In this document: positions 23,284-33,300 of the stretch, in pieces
Position numbering within the stretch: the first letter of the stretch is position 1
Layout: each line of letters opens with the position of its first letter
Source of the DNA: a virus
Virus record (IMG/VR): IMGVR_UViG_3300025697_000030
Location: 1 to 54,014 of that record
Direction: 5' to 3' (one strand)
DNA length: 54,014 bases
Made by a program: the position numbers and the translations under genes
Notes under the pieces: model-generated
Told to the model about the DNA's origin: nothing
Database searches by the model: none
Seen by the model: only the letters and a program-made list of their open reading frames with translations

Positions 23284-25527
23284 ATGCCAGTTTTCGGTTC
23301 TGGGGCAGTTCGTATTCCTGAAGCAGCCAAGTGGCATCTATTATTTTGGCTATTAAGCGATTTATACACAGGGGCAAAAGGACCCGCTATGAGGGAGAAA
23401 CTGGAGCGTATTATAGATCGCGTTCAAAGGCGCTATAATACAAGGAAAGTCTCCATTGATGGTGACTTAAAGAAAGTTTCTATCCTTGGTGAAAGCCCTA
23501 TAACTGCTTTGCATGAGTTGATGGGTGTATTTAATAGACATAAACTCTCTAAGCAGCAGATACAGTGTGTATTCAGCCAATTAAATAAGCCGGAAGAGAA
23601 GGTTAATCTTGTAAAAGACTTAATTGGCGTAGATACTGATGAAGATAGAATGATATTAAAATGTGTTGCAACCGTAGCAGGGGCTAAAGGGAAGGTAGAA
23701 GAGTATGCTAGTGGTAAAATAGGGGTTTTTGCTAGTAAACAGGGAAAGAGATTAATTGACTATATTGCTCGTAAGAGTCCTAAGAAGGCAGCGGAATTGG
23801 CGCGGACTCTAAAGGATGCGAAAACTATCGGTAGGACGACAAGAGATGTTGCAAGACGCCATAAATATACAACAGGGGCAATAGCGGGTGTTGCCGGAAC
23901 ATTGGCTGTTCAAGCGGGTAGACGTAAAAGACGGCGTAATGAATACGAGGAAGAGTATGCTGGAGGTAAACTGGGGGTCTTTGCTGGGGAACAAGGGAAG
24001 AGATTAATTGAGTATATTGCCCGTAAGAGTCCCAAGAAAGCAGCCGCTCTTGCACGTACGCTAAAGGACGTAAAAACTGCCGGTAAAGCAACTAAGCGCG
24101 TTATTAGACAGCATAAGTATACATCTGGGGCTGTAGGTGGGGTTGCTGGAACATTAGCGTTGCAAGCTCATGCCCGTAGAAATAAAAGGAATTATGAGTA
24201 TGAAGAAGATGATGGACTTTCTGTGGTTAAAGCTTCTCTTGGCCGTATAGCAACAAGATTAGGGCGAAGAGGAAAAGCCATACGTTCATATAAATCAACC
24301 AAGTTGGCTAGAGCGGCGAAACAAGCTGAGTGGATGAGAAGGGGGAATGCCCTTGAAACCCAGAGATGGGCAGGAAGGGTTGTTGACGTAAAGAGGAAGG
24401 AAAAGGCCGCTCGTAGGCGGCTTATTGCTTCTGGAGCGGCTGCTGGTGTAGGAGCTTTAGCGTTAAGGCGTAAGAAAAAGAAACCTCGTGAAGAGTATGA
24501 ATTGGCTAGTAGGTTACGCAGAATTCTTCCCTATTTACGTGGGATAAGTCGTAAAAAGAAGTTAGCTGCATTAGCTGTTAGCGGTATTGGAGGGGCAGGG
24601 ATTGGTACTGCTGCCTCAAGGCGCAGGAAAGATGAGCCTTTAGACTTAGATTACTTACATTATTATTATCCTGGTATTTATGATGATGAGTTGGGAGGGA
24701 TATATGAGAACGAAGAATATGCGGGTGGCAATAAAGTATTTACAGGCACGCGAATAGGGTCCTCTGGGAAGACTGTTCATGTTGTTCGTGGGACACCCAA
24801 TGCTGGTCGTGCAGGGAGAGTGGCATCCGCTAAAGCTGCTTATGCACAAAGAAGGACGACGACCCCTCAAGCTCCTCCAAAGGCAATGAGCCCCGCAAGG
24901 ATGGCAAGAAGGACAAGATTGTCTTCGAGAAAACTTAGCACACAAAGCGTTTCTCCTGGCTTTGGGCATACGAGGGCGCGGGGAGCTAGGGGAACGCCTG
25001 TACGGCGACGTGGGGGCTCTTCTACGGGGACTGGAGCTAGAAGTGGGGTGCGCGTTTATAAGCCTGGGTTGACTCGTCCAATGGGAAGAGGGGGATTTAG
25101 GCGTTATACAGGAGAATTAGACAACCTAAAGAAAAGGATGGATGGCATATTAAAGAAAGTGAATAATATTGATGAAACCTCAATTAGAAAACAACAGCCC
25201 GATTCTACGTGGAGTCCTGGAGAAGGAAAGGAAGGGACGCCTATTCAAGAGGTTAGTCCTGCTAAATTAAAATGTTCTCAGTGTGGTTTTGTTGTTGACC
25301 TAGATAAGTCAAGGTTAAATGAGGTGGTTAGTTTAAGGTGTAGTCGATGTGGCGCTTTTGGGTCAATGAAATTAATTGGAATGGGAGAACAGGAAACACC
25401 GCCTACGACTGAAGGTTTACCTCCTGTAGGTGGAGAAGCTCAGAAAAATTCTGTTAATGTAGAAAATGAAGGAGGGATGGCTAAGTTGGTTGGATTTATG
25501 GGCGTAAAGAAGTTTGGGGAGGATTAA
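23284..25527 (+). CDS. large basic repeat protein with EYE-acidic modules and zinc ribbon (747 aa)
   Basis: Strong site TTAGGAGGACATATA before ATG. After an N-terminal helical domain come two tandem 84-residue repeats (see 23716), each ending in a Gly-rich helix (GAIAGVAGTLAVQAG), a poly-basic patch (RRKRRR) and NEYEEEYAGG-type acid residues. At least three more shorter modules follow (ASGAAAGVGALALRRKKKK then REEYE; GIGGAGIGTAASRRRK then acidic residues and NEEYAGG). An Arg/Gly/Ser-rich disordered stretch leads to a zinc ribbon (KCSQCGF ... RCSRCGAF, about residues 660-685). Its place before portal suggests a virion or DNA-associated protein. Function unknown. Confidence 0.65.
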   Translation: MPVFGSGAVRIPEAAKWHLLFWLLSDLYTGAKGPAMREKLERIIDRVQRRYNTRKVSIDGDLKKVSILGESPITALHELMGVFNRHKLSKQQIQCVFSQLNKPEEKVNLVKDLIGVDTDEDRMILKCVATVAGAKGKVEEYASGKIGVFASKQGKRLIDYIARKSPKKAAELARTLKDAKTIGRTTRDVARRHKYTTGAIAGVAGTLAVQAGRRKRRRNEYEEEYAGGKLGVFAGEQGKRLIEYIARKSPKKAAALARTLKDVKTAGKATKRVIRQHKYTSGAVGGVAGTLALQAHARRNKRNYEYEEDDGLSVVKASLGRIATRLGRRGKAIRSYKSTKLARAAKQAEWMRRGNALETQRWAGRVVDVKRKEKAARRRLIASGAAAGVGALALRRKKKKPREEYELASRLRRILPYLRGISRKKKLAALAVSGIGGAGIGTAASRRRKDEPLDLDYLHYYYPGIYDDELGGIYENEEYAGGNKVFTGTRIGSSGKTVHVVRGTPNAGRAGRVASAKAAYAQRRTTTPQAPPKAMSPARMARRTRLSSRKLSTQSVSPGFGHTRARGARGTPVRRRGGSSTGTGARSGVRVYKPGLTRPMGRGGFRRYTGELDNLKKRMDGILKKVNNIDETSIRKQQPDSTWSPGEGKEGTPIQEVSPAKLKCSQCGFVVDLDKSRLNEVVSLRCSRCGAFGSMKLIGMGEQETPPTTEGLPPVGGEAQKNSVNVENEGGMAKLVGFMGVKKFGED
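23716..24213 (+). repeat. tandem 252-base (84-residue) coding repeat
   Basis: Unit 1 (from 23716) and unit 2 (from 23968) encode near-identical starts, GKRLIDYIARKSPKKAA and GKRLIEYIARKSPKKAA, then similar helices and a Gly-rich segment. The DNA copies have diverged moderately, so the duplication is not brand new. Confidence 0.8.
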
Positions 25528-25529
25528 TA

Positions 25530-27977
25530 ATGCCCTGGACAACAGAACAGATGCGTCAAAAGGGGGCTAAAGATAATCCAGCTCAAGCTGCGAAAATAGC
25601 AAATGCAATTCTTCGTGATACAGGAGATGAAGCAAAAGCTATTCGCATAGCCTTATGGAAGACGAATAAGAAGTCTAAGAATAAACTTAAAAAAGTATCC
25701 ACTTATGGCCCTATACAGACATCGACTATGCACGAAGGGTTTAGGAGAGATGTTTTATTAGAGAAACTTCCTTCATCTTTACGTGTATTATTAGTTGGAT
25801 ATTTTGTAGGCAGGGTTGGATTGAAGAGGGTATTGAGCGGAATAAGGAAGTCATGGAATATTCTTCCTATGCCGGTTAAAACGGCATTAATGGCTGCGCT
25901 TGGTGTATATTATGTAGCCAATAAATCTAAGAAGGAGTTCTCTAAAAGAGTTAATAAAGAGCGTGAATTTAAGAAAGCTGCATTGTCTTTAGGTAAATTT
26001 ACTAAACTACAAAAAGAGGGTCAAAGAGGTCGTTCAGGATGGAGGTCTGATGATCCTCTTAATCCTCATACAAAGGGCTCTCAAGGAGGAAAGAAGGGGT
26101 CTCGTAAGAAAGGGGAGAAGCCCCTTCCAAGCCAGCGCAGGGAGTATGGAGAGCGCACAGGCTATGGAATACGCAGGGTTCCAAAGGGGACATTGTCTAC
26201 ACTTGGATATATGGCTGAGAGGGCATATTTAGCGGGGATTGAAGGCTTTGGAGGTGGAGGGGTTAAAGAAGTAAGAAGAGAGTATAAGCGAGTCCGTGAA
26301 TTAAATCAGAGAAGGCGTAGAGAGGAGATAGAGCGGAAAAGCAGGACCCAGAGAGAAAAATATGTTGACGATGATTTAACGGGAACATTAGGATTCGTTG
26401 TACGGGGGGTAAAGCTTTTTGGAAATAAGCCTGTTACCCCTGAAGATAGAGAGAAATGGATTTCACAAAAGAAAGGTTTCTCAAAAGAGTTTGATCGAAG
26501 AAGGAAGCAACTTGGAAGAGACGTTAAACAGGTTGTGGCATCCGGTCTTGAGGGGGCTGGTACAGGAGCTACCGTAGGAATTATATGGGGGGCTATGAAG
26601 GGGTTACAAGATAAGGTGCGTAGACATCCTATATTAAACCCTCTTAATATTGGAGTAGATAGAAGGATTTTAGAGAGTGAGATAAAAAACTATAGAGCAA
26701 TGAGAAGGGGGAATGAATTAAGTCGTCTTGAAGATATTAAACAAGAAAGAAAGAGTGAACAAGGAAGGGAGAAAAAGCGTAGGAGAAGGGGGCAACAGCC
26801 TCGTGATATGGAAGCAATGGAGGCTATGTGGAATTCTCAAGAAAAGAGGTTGACAAGAAACTTTATGGAGGCTGGGACTAAAGGGAAGGTAAATAAGCCT
26901 AAGTGGTATCAAAGAAGATTTGGTAAAATAAGTAAATCTTCTACATATATTGGGACTATATGCGATGTAAATGAGTTGATAAATAAGTTAGCCTCTAGCC
27001 CTGTTGGGCAAAATATTAATAAGGCTATTTCTTCTCATCCAGTAAGTGATTTAATGTTGACAAGGGAGGACTTAGGGCATAATTTAAAGCCATATAGGTA
27101 TAAGCGTAAAAAGAAGCGAGTTAAAAGCGAATATGAATATAATGACGGATATGGCAACGAAGATGATGCTGATTATAGTAATTTTAGGAGAGATACATTA
27201 AGGGTTATACGAAACCTTGCTCAAAAGAAACCATCTGACCTTGCAAGGGGGGCCTTAAAGGTCTCTGGCAACAATATAGATATGGCATTTATGTATTTAT
27301 ATGAAAGAATCGGTAAACTTGATTCTGCTAAGAAGTTATTTGTTCGTACTATTAAAAATAAATCTTTTGAAAACAAAAGTGAAGAAGGGCAAACAAGATA
27401 TGCTATAACATTGGCCAATGAATTGCAGGGGAAGTATATACGAGCTATGAAAATAATAAGGGCAGTTGGGGATAAAAGAAGAGAAGAGTACGAAGAAGCA
27501 GGCGATCATATTCTTACAAGGCAGCAAATGGGAGGGCGGCTACCCAAGATGCCTTATGATAGGCGGAGAAGGCGTATATTGAGGCATCGTAAACCAGAAG
27601 TGATAGAGGAAGAAAGGCGCAACAGGACAGAGGAATATGAATATGAAGATGACGATTTTAGTGAGATTAGGAGAAGCACCTTAAGGTCCATAAGAAGACT
27701 TGTCCAAAAGAAACCATCTGAATTTGTAAGGGCAGCCTTACGCGAGAGTGAACACGACGAAGATGGTGCATGGATGTCTTTATATCAAAGAATGAGTCAG
27801 CTTGAGGCCATTAAAAAGGAGTTTATTGTTGACCTTAAAGCTAAATCATTTAGGGATAAAAGAGAAAAAGGGCAAATAATGTATGCTTTAGCTTCTATCA
27901 ATGAATTACAGCAAAAATATCTGAAGGCTATAAAGCTACTAAGGAAGATTGGAAGAAAAAGACGTGACAATAATTAA
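25530..27977 (+). CDS. large basic protein with duplicated C-terminal helical domain (815 aa)
   Basis: The N-terminus (KGAKDNPAQAAKIANAIL, then GDEAKAIRIAL) matches a small helical domain common at the start of phage proteins, in which MPW and 'A-x-IAN-x-L' are typical. A membrane-like or Gly-rich stretch is near residue 90-130, followed by very basic linkers (KKRRRRGQQ). The C-terminus holds two copies of a helical domain of about 105 residues (27181-27490 and 27661-27974), each preceded by an EYEY-acidic linker. The two copies share QKKPS near their first helix and NELQ-K-Y near the end. A virion-associated role is likely from context. Confidence 0.6.
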   Translation: MPWTTEQMRQKGAKDNPAQAAKIANAILRDTGDEAKAIRIALWKTNKKSKNKLKKVSTYGPIQTSTMHEGFRRDVLLEKLPSSLRVLLVGYFVGRVGLKRVLSGIRKSWNILPMPVKTALMAALGVYYVANKSKKEFSKRVNKEREFKKAALSLGKFTKLQKEGQRGRSGWRSDDPLNPHTKGSQGGKKGSRKKGEKPLPSQRREYGERTGYGIRRVPKGTLSTLGYMAERAYLAGIEGFGGGGVKEVRREYKRVRELNQRRRREEIERKSRTQREKYVDDDLTGTLGFVVRGVKLFGNKPVTPEDREKWISQKKGFSKEFDRRRKQLGRDVKQVVASGLEGAGTGATVGIIWGAMKGLQDKVRRHPILNPLNIGVDRRILESEIKNYRAMRRGNELSRLEDIKQERKSEQGREKKRRRRGQQPRDMEAMEAMWNSQEKRLTRNFMEAGTKGKVNKPKWYQRRFGKISKSSTYIGTICDVNELINKLASSPVGQNINKAISSHPVSDLMLTREDLGHNLKPYRYKRKKKRVKSEYEYNDGYGNEDDADYSNFRRDTLRVIRNLAQKKPSDLARGALKVSGNNIDMAFMYLYERIGKLDSAKKLFVRTIKNKSFENKSEEGQTRYAITLANELQGKYIRAMKIIRAVGDKRREEYEEAGDHILTRQQMGGRLPKMPYDRRRRRILRHRKPEVIEEERRNRTEEYEYEDDDFSEIRRSTLRSIRRLVQKKPSEFVRAALRESEHDEDGAWMSLYQRMSQLEAIKKEFIVDLKAKSFRDKREKGQIMYALASINELQQKYLKAIKLLRKIGRKRRDNN

Positions 27978-27999
27978 TAAGCTAAACGTGGAGTAATAA

Positions 28000-30399
28000 A
28001 TGGCTAACATTTTAACAAGAGTTAAGAGCGGTATCCAGAAAGCGTCTATGGTGCGCGTGGGGAGGACTGTCCCCGCCCCTAGAAAGGGGGGCGACCTTCT
28101 TTCTTCGATAATGGACTCTGTAGCTTCCGCTGGGAGGGATATGGGGCAAGGAAAGCGCGAAAGACCTAAAATTCTTGACTTTAAAACGATTGAAACATTA
28201 GCTCATTCTGACCCTCTTGTTTTTGCGATTATGCAAAGCCGGAGAGATCAGATAAAGTTATCAGAATGGGATGTCGTTCCAGATGTAGATGAAATACTTT
28301 CTGAATTAGATGAGTGGAAAGAAGTCTCCCTTATCCAATTAAAGCCCTTTGCTTCCGACCTTATTACTCCAAGATTTTTTAGATTGTCCAAAGAAATATT
28401 TGAAATAGGACAAACCCAAATTAATAGAGTCCTTAGGGATAAGACTCCTACCGTAGATAAAAAGACGAATATTAACATATTATTCGATGTCCTTGAGAGA
28501 AGGGTTAAGGATGAGGCAGTTAATATTTCCATCCCCATACGTGATCTTTTAAAGAAACCAAGCGATGACTATACTGGACTGAAACCCCTTCTTTTAAGGG
28601 TGGTGGATGACATTTTATTATATGATGCAGGGGTTATTGTAAAGAATAACAATTCTGCCGGAAATAAGTTGGCTGAGATATATGATATTCCTGGGGAAGA
28701 ATTGGTTGTTTGTAGAAATGCCGATAGGTCGATCCCTAAACCTCCTGATACCGCTTTTGTGTGGAATAACAAGCAAGAGGATATTGCTGAGTTTACGAGA
28801 GATGAGATTGTTTATTTTGTAAACAATATGCAGCCACATTTTTACGGGTTTGCTCCGATTGAGGTTATGGCATATGTCATAACGACAAGTCTGTATGCAG
28901 ATCAGTATAATATTGAGTTCTTCAAGAATTCAAACATCCCTCCCATGATTATTAATTTAGGGAAAGACGTAAGGCCCGAAAATAGAGTCGCTTTTCAGAG
29001 ATTTTGGAATCAAGAGATAGGGCGCAGGGGAGCTATTCATCGAGTTATGTTTGTGAGTGGGACAGAAAAGATGGATAGCATTCCCCTTACGATGGGGACG
29101 AATAAAGATATGCAAATGTATGAATATCTTAAATGGTCTACATCTATTAAATGTGCTTGCTTTCAATTATCTCCTCAGGATGTTGGGTTTACTCAAGACC
29201 TTCATAGGACAACCGCAGAAGTCCAATATAAGATTACAAAAGATAGGGGATTGCGCTCTATTTTGACTTTGTTTGAAGATGGCCTAAATGATGGCATTGT
29301 AAAGCCGATGGACAAAGCCGGAATGGTAAAATTCAAATGGCTTGGGTTAGACACAGTAGACAATTCACTCCAGACAGATATTGATAATGCAGACATAAAT
29401 AATGGGGTTATATCAAGAAACCAGAGACGTAGAAGGCTGGGGTTAAGGCCCATAAGGGGAGGGGATGTTATCTTGGTCCCTGGCCCTCAAGGGAATATGA
29501 TCCCCATTGAAAGCCTTGAAGACTATAAAGAACAGATGGAAATTACAGGAGATATTGAGGAAAGTCAAACGACAGAAGAACAAGCGGGGCCGGAAGAGAA
29601 GCCTGATAAGAATAATAAATCTGTTCGCTCTTCCGCTAGGGAGGTTGCTGGGACGAGTTCTCCAAAGAGGTCTGCTCCATCCTCTTCTCGCAAGCAACCT
29701 CCCTCTAATAAAAAAGAAAAAGGTAATAATAAGAAAGAAGGTAAGAAAACAAAAGTAACAAGTGAAAAGAAGATAAAGAAAGTATTAGACGATGTTAGGA
29801 GAGAAAGTGGAGGGGATAGCCTTGTAAAGATTAGTTATATCAAGAAACAAGACCCCTATTTTACTGATTATAACTATCCAGCAAGACCCATGATGGGAGG
29901 CCCTTTAAGGCCAATGAGATATCCTTATTCCCAAAGAGGACTTGGGCCTTTAGACGAAGAAGAGAAGCCCGTACAGGCGGCTATACGCAGAAGCGTTGTA
30001 AGGGGGATTGCTGAAGGAGTTACCGAAGGGAAAGACAAGGAAGAGTTTGACCCAACAGCACAAGAACTTGAGAGAGTAATAGAAAGTGCTGGGGCAGGAG
30101 AAAGTAATTGGCTTACAAGGGCTATTATAGGTATTGTTGGGGTACTCGGGATTCCTGTCGCATCAAAATATGGCGTTAGGATGGGAAGAAAAGGGGTTGC
30201 TAGAATTGCACATCTAACCCTTAAGGCATTATTACGTAAGTATCCATCCGTTAGAAGGGTGATTGCCGGGAAACCTGTGCGCAAGAAAAATCTGATTTCA
30301 GCAATATTAATGTCGTTAGCGGGTAAGCATCACTATCTTGGAAAATATACTACTGCCTATGAAATAAGAAAAATAGAGGAAGAGTTAGAGAATGGGTAA
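28000..30399 (+). CDS. portal protein with long C-terminal extension
   Basis: The portal is the dodecameric ring through which DNA enters and leaves the capsid. The phage portal pattern is clear in residues 60-490, for example THE segment HFYGFAPIEVMAYVITT, then FFKNSNIPPMIINL and FTQDLHRTTAEVQ, and the wing/stem helices after. Beyond a Lys/Ser-rich linker (about 540-600) there is an extra domain with a hydrophobic Gly-rich helix (ITRAIIGIVGVLGIP-like, here LTRAIIGIVGVLGIP) that is not part of a standard portal. It overlaps the next gene by 8 bases (ATGGGTAA). Confidence 0.88.
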   Translation: MANILTRVKSGIQKASMVRVGRTVPAPRKGGDLLSSIMDSVASAGRDMGQGKRERPKILDFKTIETLAHSDPLVFAIMQSRRDQIKLSEWDVVPDVDEILSELDEWKEVSLIQLKPFASDLITPRFFRLSKEIFEIGQTQINRVLRDKTPTVDKKTNINILFDVLERRVKDEAVNISIPIRDLLKKPSDDYTGLKPLLLRVVDDILLYDAGVIVKNNNSAGNKLAEIYDIPGEELVVCRNADRSIPKPPDTAFVWNNKQEDIAEFTRDEIVYFVNNMQPHFYGFAPIEVMAYVITTSLYADQYNIEFFKNSNIPPMIINLGKDVRPENRVAFQRFWNQEIGRRGAIHRVMFVSGTEKMDSIPLTMGTNKDMQMYEYLKWSTSIKCACFQLSPQDVGFTQDLHRTTAEVQYKITKDRGLRSILTLFEDGLNDGIVKPMDKAGMVKFKWLGLDTVDNSLQTDIDNADINNGVISRNQRRRRLGLRPIRGGDVILVPGPQGNMIPIESLEDYKEQMEITGDIEESQTTEEQAGPEEKPDKNNKSVRSSAREVAGTSSPKRSAPSSSRKQPPSNKKEKGNNKKEGKKTKVTSEKKIKKVLDDVRRESGGDSLVKISYIKKQDPYFTDYNYPARPMMGGPLRPMRYPYSQRGLGPLDEEEKPVQAAIRRSVVRGIAEGVTEGKDKEEFDPTAQELERVIESAGAGESNWLTRAIIGIVGVLGIPVASKYGVRMGRKGVARIAHLTLKALLRKYPSVRRVIAGKPVRKKNLISAILMSLAGKHHYLGKYTTAYEIRKIEEELENG

Positions 30400-33300
30400 G
30401 AGAATAAAATTAGAGCTATCTCAACCCGAGAAAATATCCCCCTCTATTATGAAGTTTATAGGGGCGGATGCTATTACTACCCCCGATCTTTATCCTAATA
30501 TAGTAGCAATGGAAATGCCTTTAGTTAATTTTTTACATTTGGTAAAATTGGCTAAGGGGGCTAAACCTAAAGACATTGCTTCCGGTCCTTATTTAATCGT
30601 TAATAGGGACAATATTATATTTACTGGGAATAAGTCAAAGCAGGAAGCTTATCAAGACTATATCAGAGCGGTAGATATTATATCTCAAAGGGCAGATGAA
30701 GATTTGCCTCGTGGTATGATAAAGCGAACTGCAATGATAGTCGCTAAATATAATCTTCCGGCATTTCTAATTAGTCGTTTCGGTATAAAGAGGAAATGCT
30801 ATGCGCACGCTTCTTACTTAGTAGATGAGAATAAGTTCAGCGTTGTCCCTGAATACTTTATTCGCTTTGGCGTTATAAATATGTTGGGGCAGTTTGTAGG
30901 AGAGTTTGAGAAAACTGTCTTACATGAATTTGGGCATACGATATGGTACCAGTTGCTTGACGATGAAATGAAAAGAGAGTGGGAGAGGATAGCGCCTGCG
31001 TTCCTCGATACGGACGCTGTGTTGGCGTCTGAGCGGAAGGAAGACTACTACCGGTCCACCAGTGCTAATCTGGCCGGAGAAGCTATTGAGAGCGATTTCT
31101 ACACAAATAGAACGGCTCCCTTTGTTAGTGATTATGCAAGGTTTAACATACGAGATGACTTTGCAGAGAGCTTTGCATTTTATAAGATAGCGCCTGTGCA
31201 GTTTAATAAGAAGTTCCCTCGAAGATATAAGTTCTTTCAAGTGATTGAAAAAGATATAATGCCAAAGAAGGGAGATGTATTTAAGAAGTCCAATAAAGAG
31301 GTTATAAATGTTGATACTGGAGAGGAATATAAAGTAACTCCATTTGTGGATGTCCTTTTGCAACATAATAAACATCGGAGGCAGTTAGCAAGCAAATTAG
31401 AGAGAGACATTCGTTTATTCGTGAGAGAGCAAGGGCTTGGAATAAACTCTATAAAGACAATTGTTATATATGATGATTATTCAAAGAGTGCTAATGGGTT
31501 GCCTGAGCTTATTAAGTCAATAATATGGTTGCCTGGATTAAATGAAAAGAAAAAAGATAGATGGAGCTACAGTTCTCATTTTACTATTTTTAGGGATAAA
31601 GAAGATTTTGAGAAAGAAGTATTCAGGGCTCTTGATTTGGGGACATTCCTTAGCCCTAAAGCACTTGTAGTTGAGAAAGCTGGAGAGTCTACGAAGTCTG
31701 AACTTTATGGGATGTTGCCCGCTGTGAAGGTAGGGAGGCAAGTATATTCCGGGGATTCTACCGATATGCACTACCACATTATAAGAGATTATGGTTTATA
31801 TGGGAGGCTTTTTTATGCAAAAGGTTTACGGGCGATAGAAGGGTTTATCTTAAGGACAGGCCGTTTTATTACAAGACCTCAGGCAGAGAAAATGGATAGA
31901 GATTTTGTTTTACGGGATGATAAAGAAAGATTTAATGCGTATTTTGATTTCCCTCCAGGTGAAGGGTTTGGGAAATTTTCTAAAGCCAAGACAAGGTTGA
32001 CAAGAAAAGACCTTATGGGGATGAGACCTGCTGTTAAGATGGGAAGGAAGATATATACCGGTGGGCCGCTTGACCTTCATCACGATATTGCAGTAAGATA
32101 TGGCTTGAGAGACCCTTCATGGCGGGGGTTTGTATTGCCTACGGGAAGATTTATTACTTACCGTGAGGCTAAAAAGGCTGATGCGGATTACCTAATGGAA
32201 GATGAGGTTAAGCGCGTTGTCGCTTGGAGTGAAAAACACAAATTTTCTAAGTCAAGAAAGAAGATTACAGAAAAAGACCTAATAGGTATGAGGCCAGCTA
32301 TTAAAGTTGGAAGGAAGATATACCTTGGAGGCCAATATGATTTTCATATAGATATTTGCATAAAATATGGACTATTAAGGGGGGTTAAGAAGGAATATGG
32401 GTATGTATTACTTACGGGAAGATTTGTTTCAGCAAAAGATGCCAGAGGGATTGATGAAGAATATGTTGATGAGGACGAATTAAGAAGGGTAAGAATTTCT
32501 AGGAGATGGGGTAAATTATCCAAGCGTAAGAAACCTGAAAAAGATATTAAGTTTAAGAAACCTAAAGAAGTAGCTTATGTTTCAGGGAAATATCGTTTTG
32601 GTATGGATCAGTATCATTCATTCCGTATAAAGTTTGGAAAACAGTGGTATGACATTGTGACCAAAGAAGGATTTCCGAATAAGGGGGCAACGAAGGCATT
32701 ATTTGTAAAATCGAATCCTCCTAAATCTGGGAAGGTGAATGTGGGGGGAAGAAAAGGGCAGTATACGAGGACGAAATTAGGGCTTGCAGAAGTAGAACGA
32801 TGGGGATGGAGAAAAATATTTAGGGTATTAGGAGGGGCCTACAAGGGAAGGTATATTGCTGCCGGGAAACAATTGAGGCGCATAGAAGAGCCCGCTTTTA
32901 CCGCTAAATATCTTCCGATAAGACCTAAGGGCATTCCTACGAAGAGGATGATTGCGGATAAACGCTATGAAATGATCCCTGAATCGGGAGGGCAACATGT
33001 TTATATTTATACGACGCCTACTCAAAATCGTATTATCTCTTATAAAAAGAATAAGAAAACAGGGAAGTACATAGATAAGACTAATTATCTTAGTGCCGTA
33101 AGAGATTATTCATTACCCGTTGGGAATGTTATTGAAGCTCAGGTTTTCTCAAGAGATGCTAATACAACGAGAAAGGTGTTTGGAACCAACCTTGTTAGAA
33201 GCAGGGTAGCCCAGAGAGAGTTAGGGATGCCAAAGGTAATGGCTACTGACATCATTCAGTATGCCGGGAGAGATGTTCGCTCTCTTCCCTATCAGACCAG

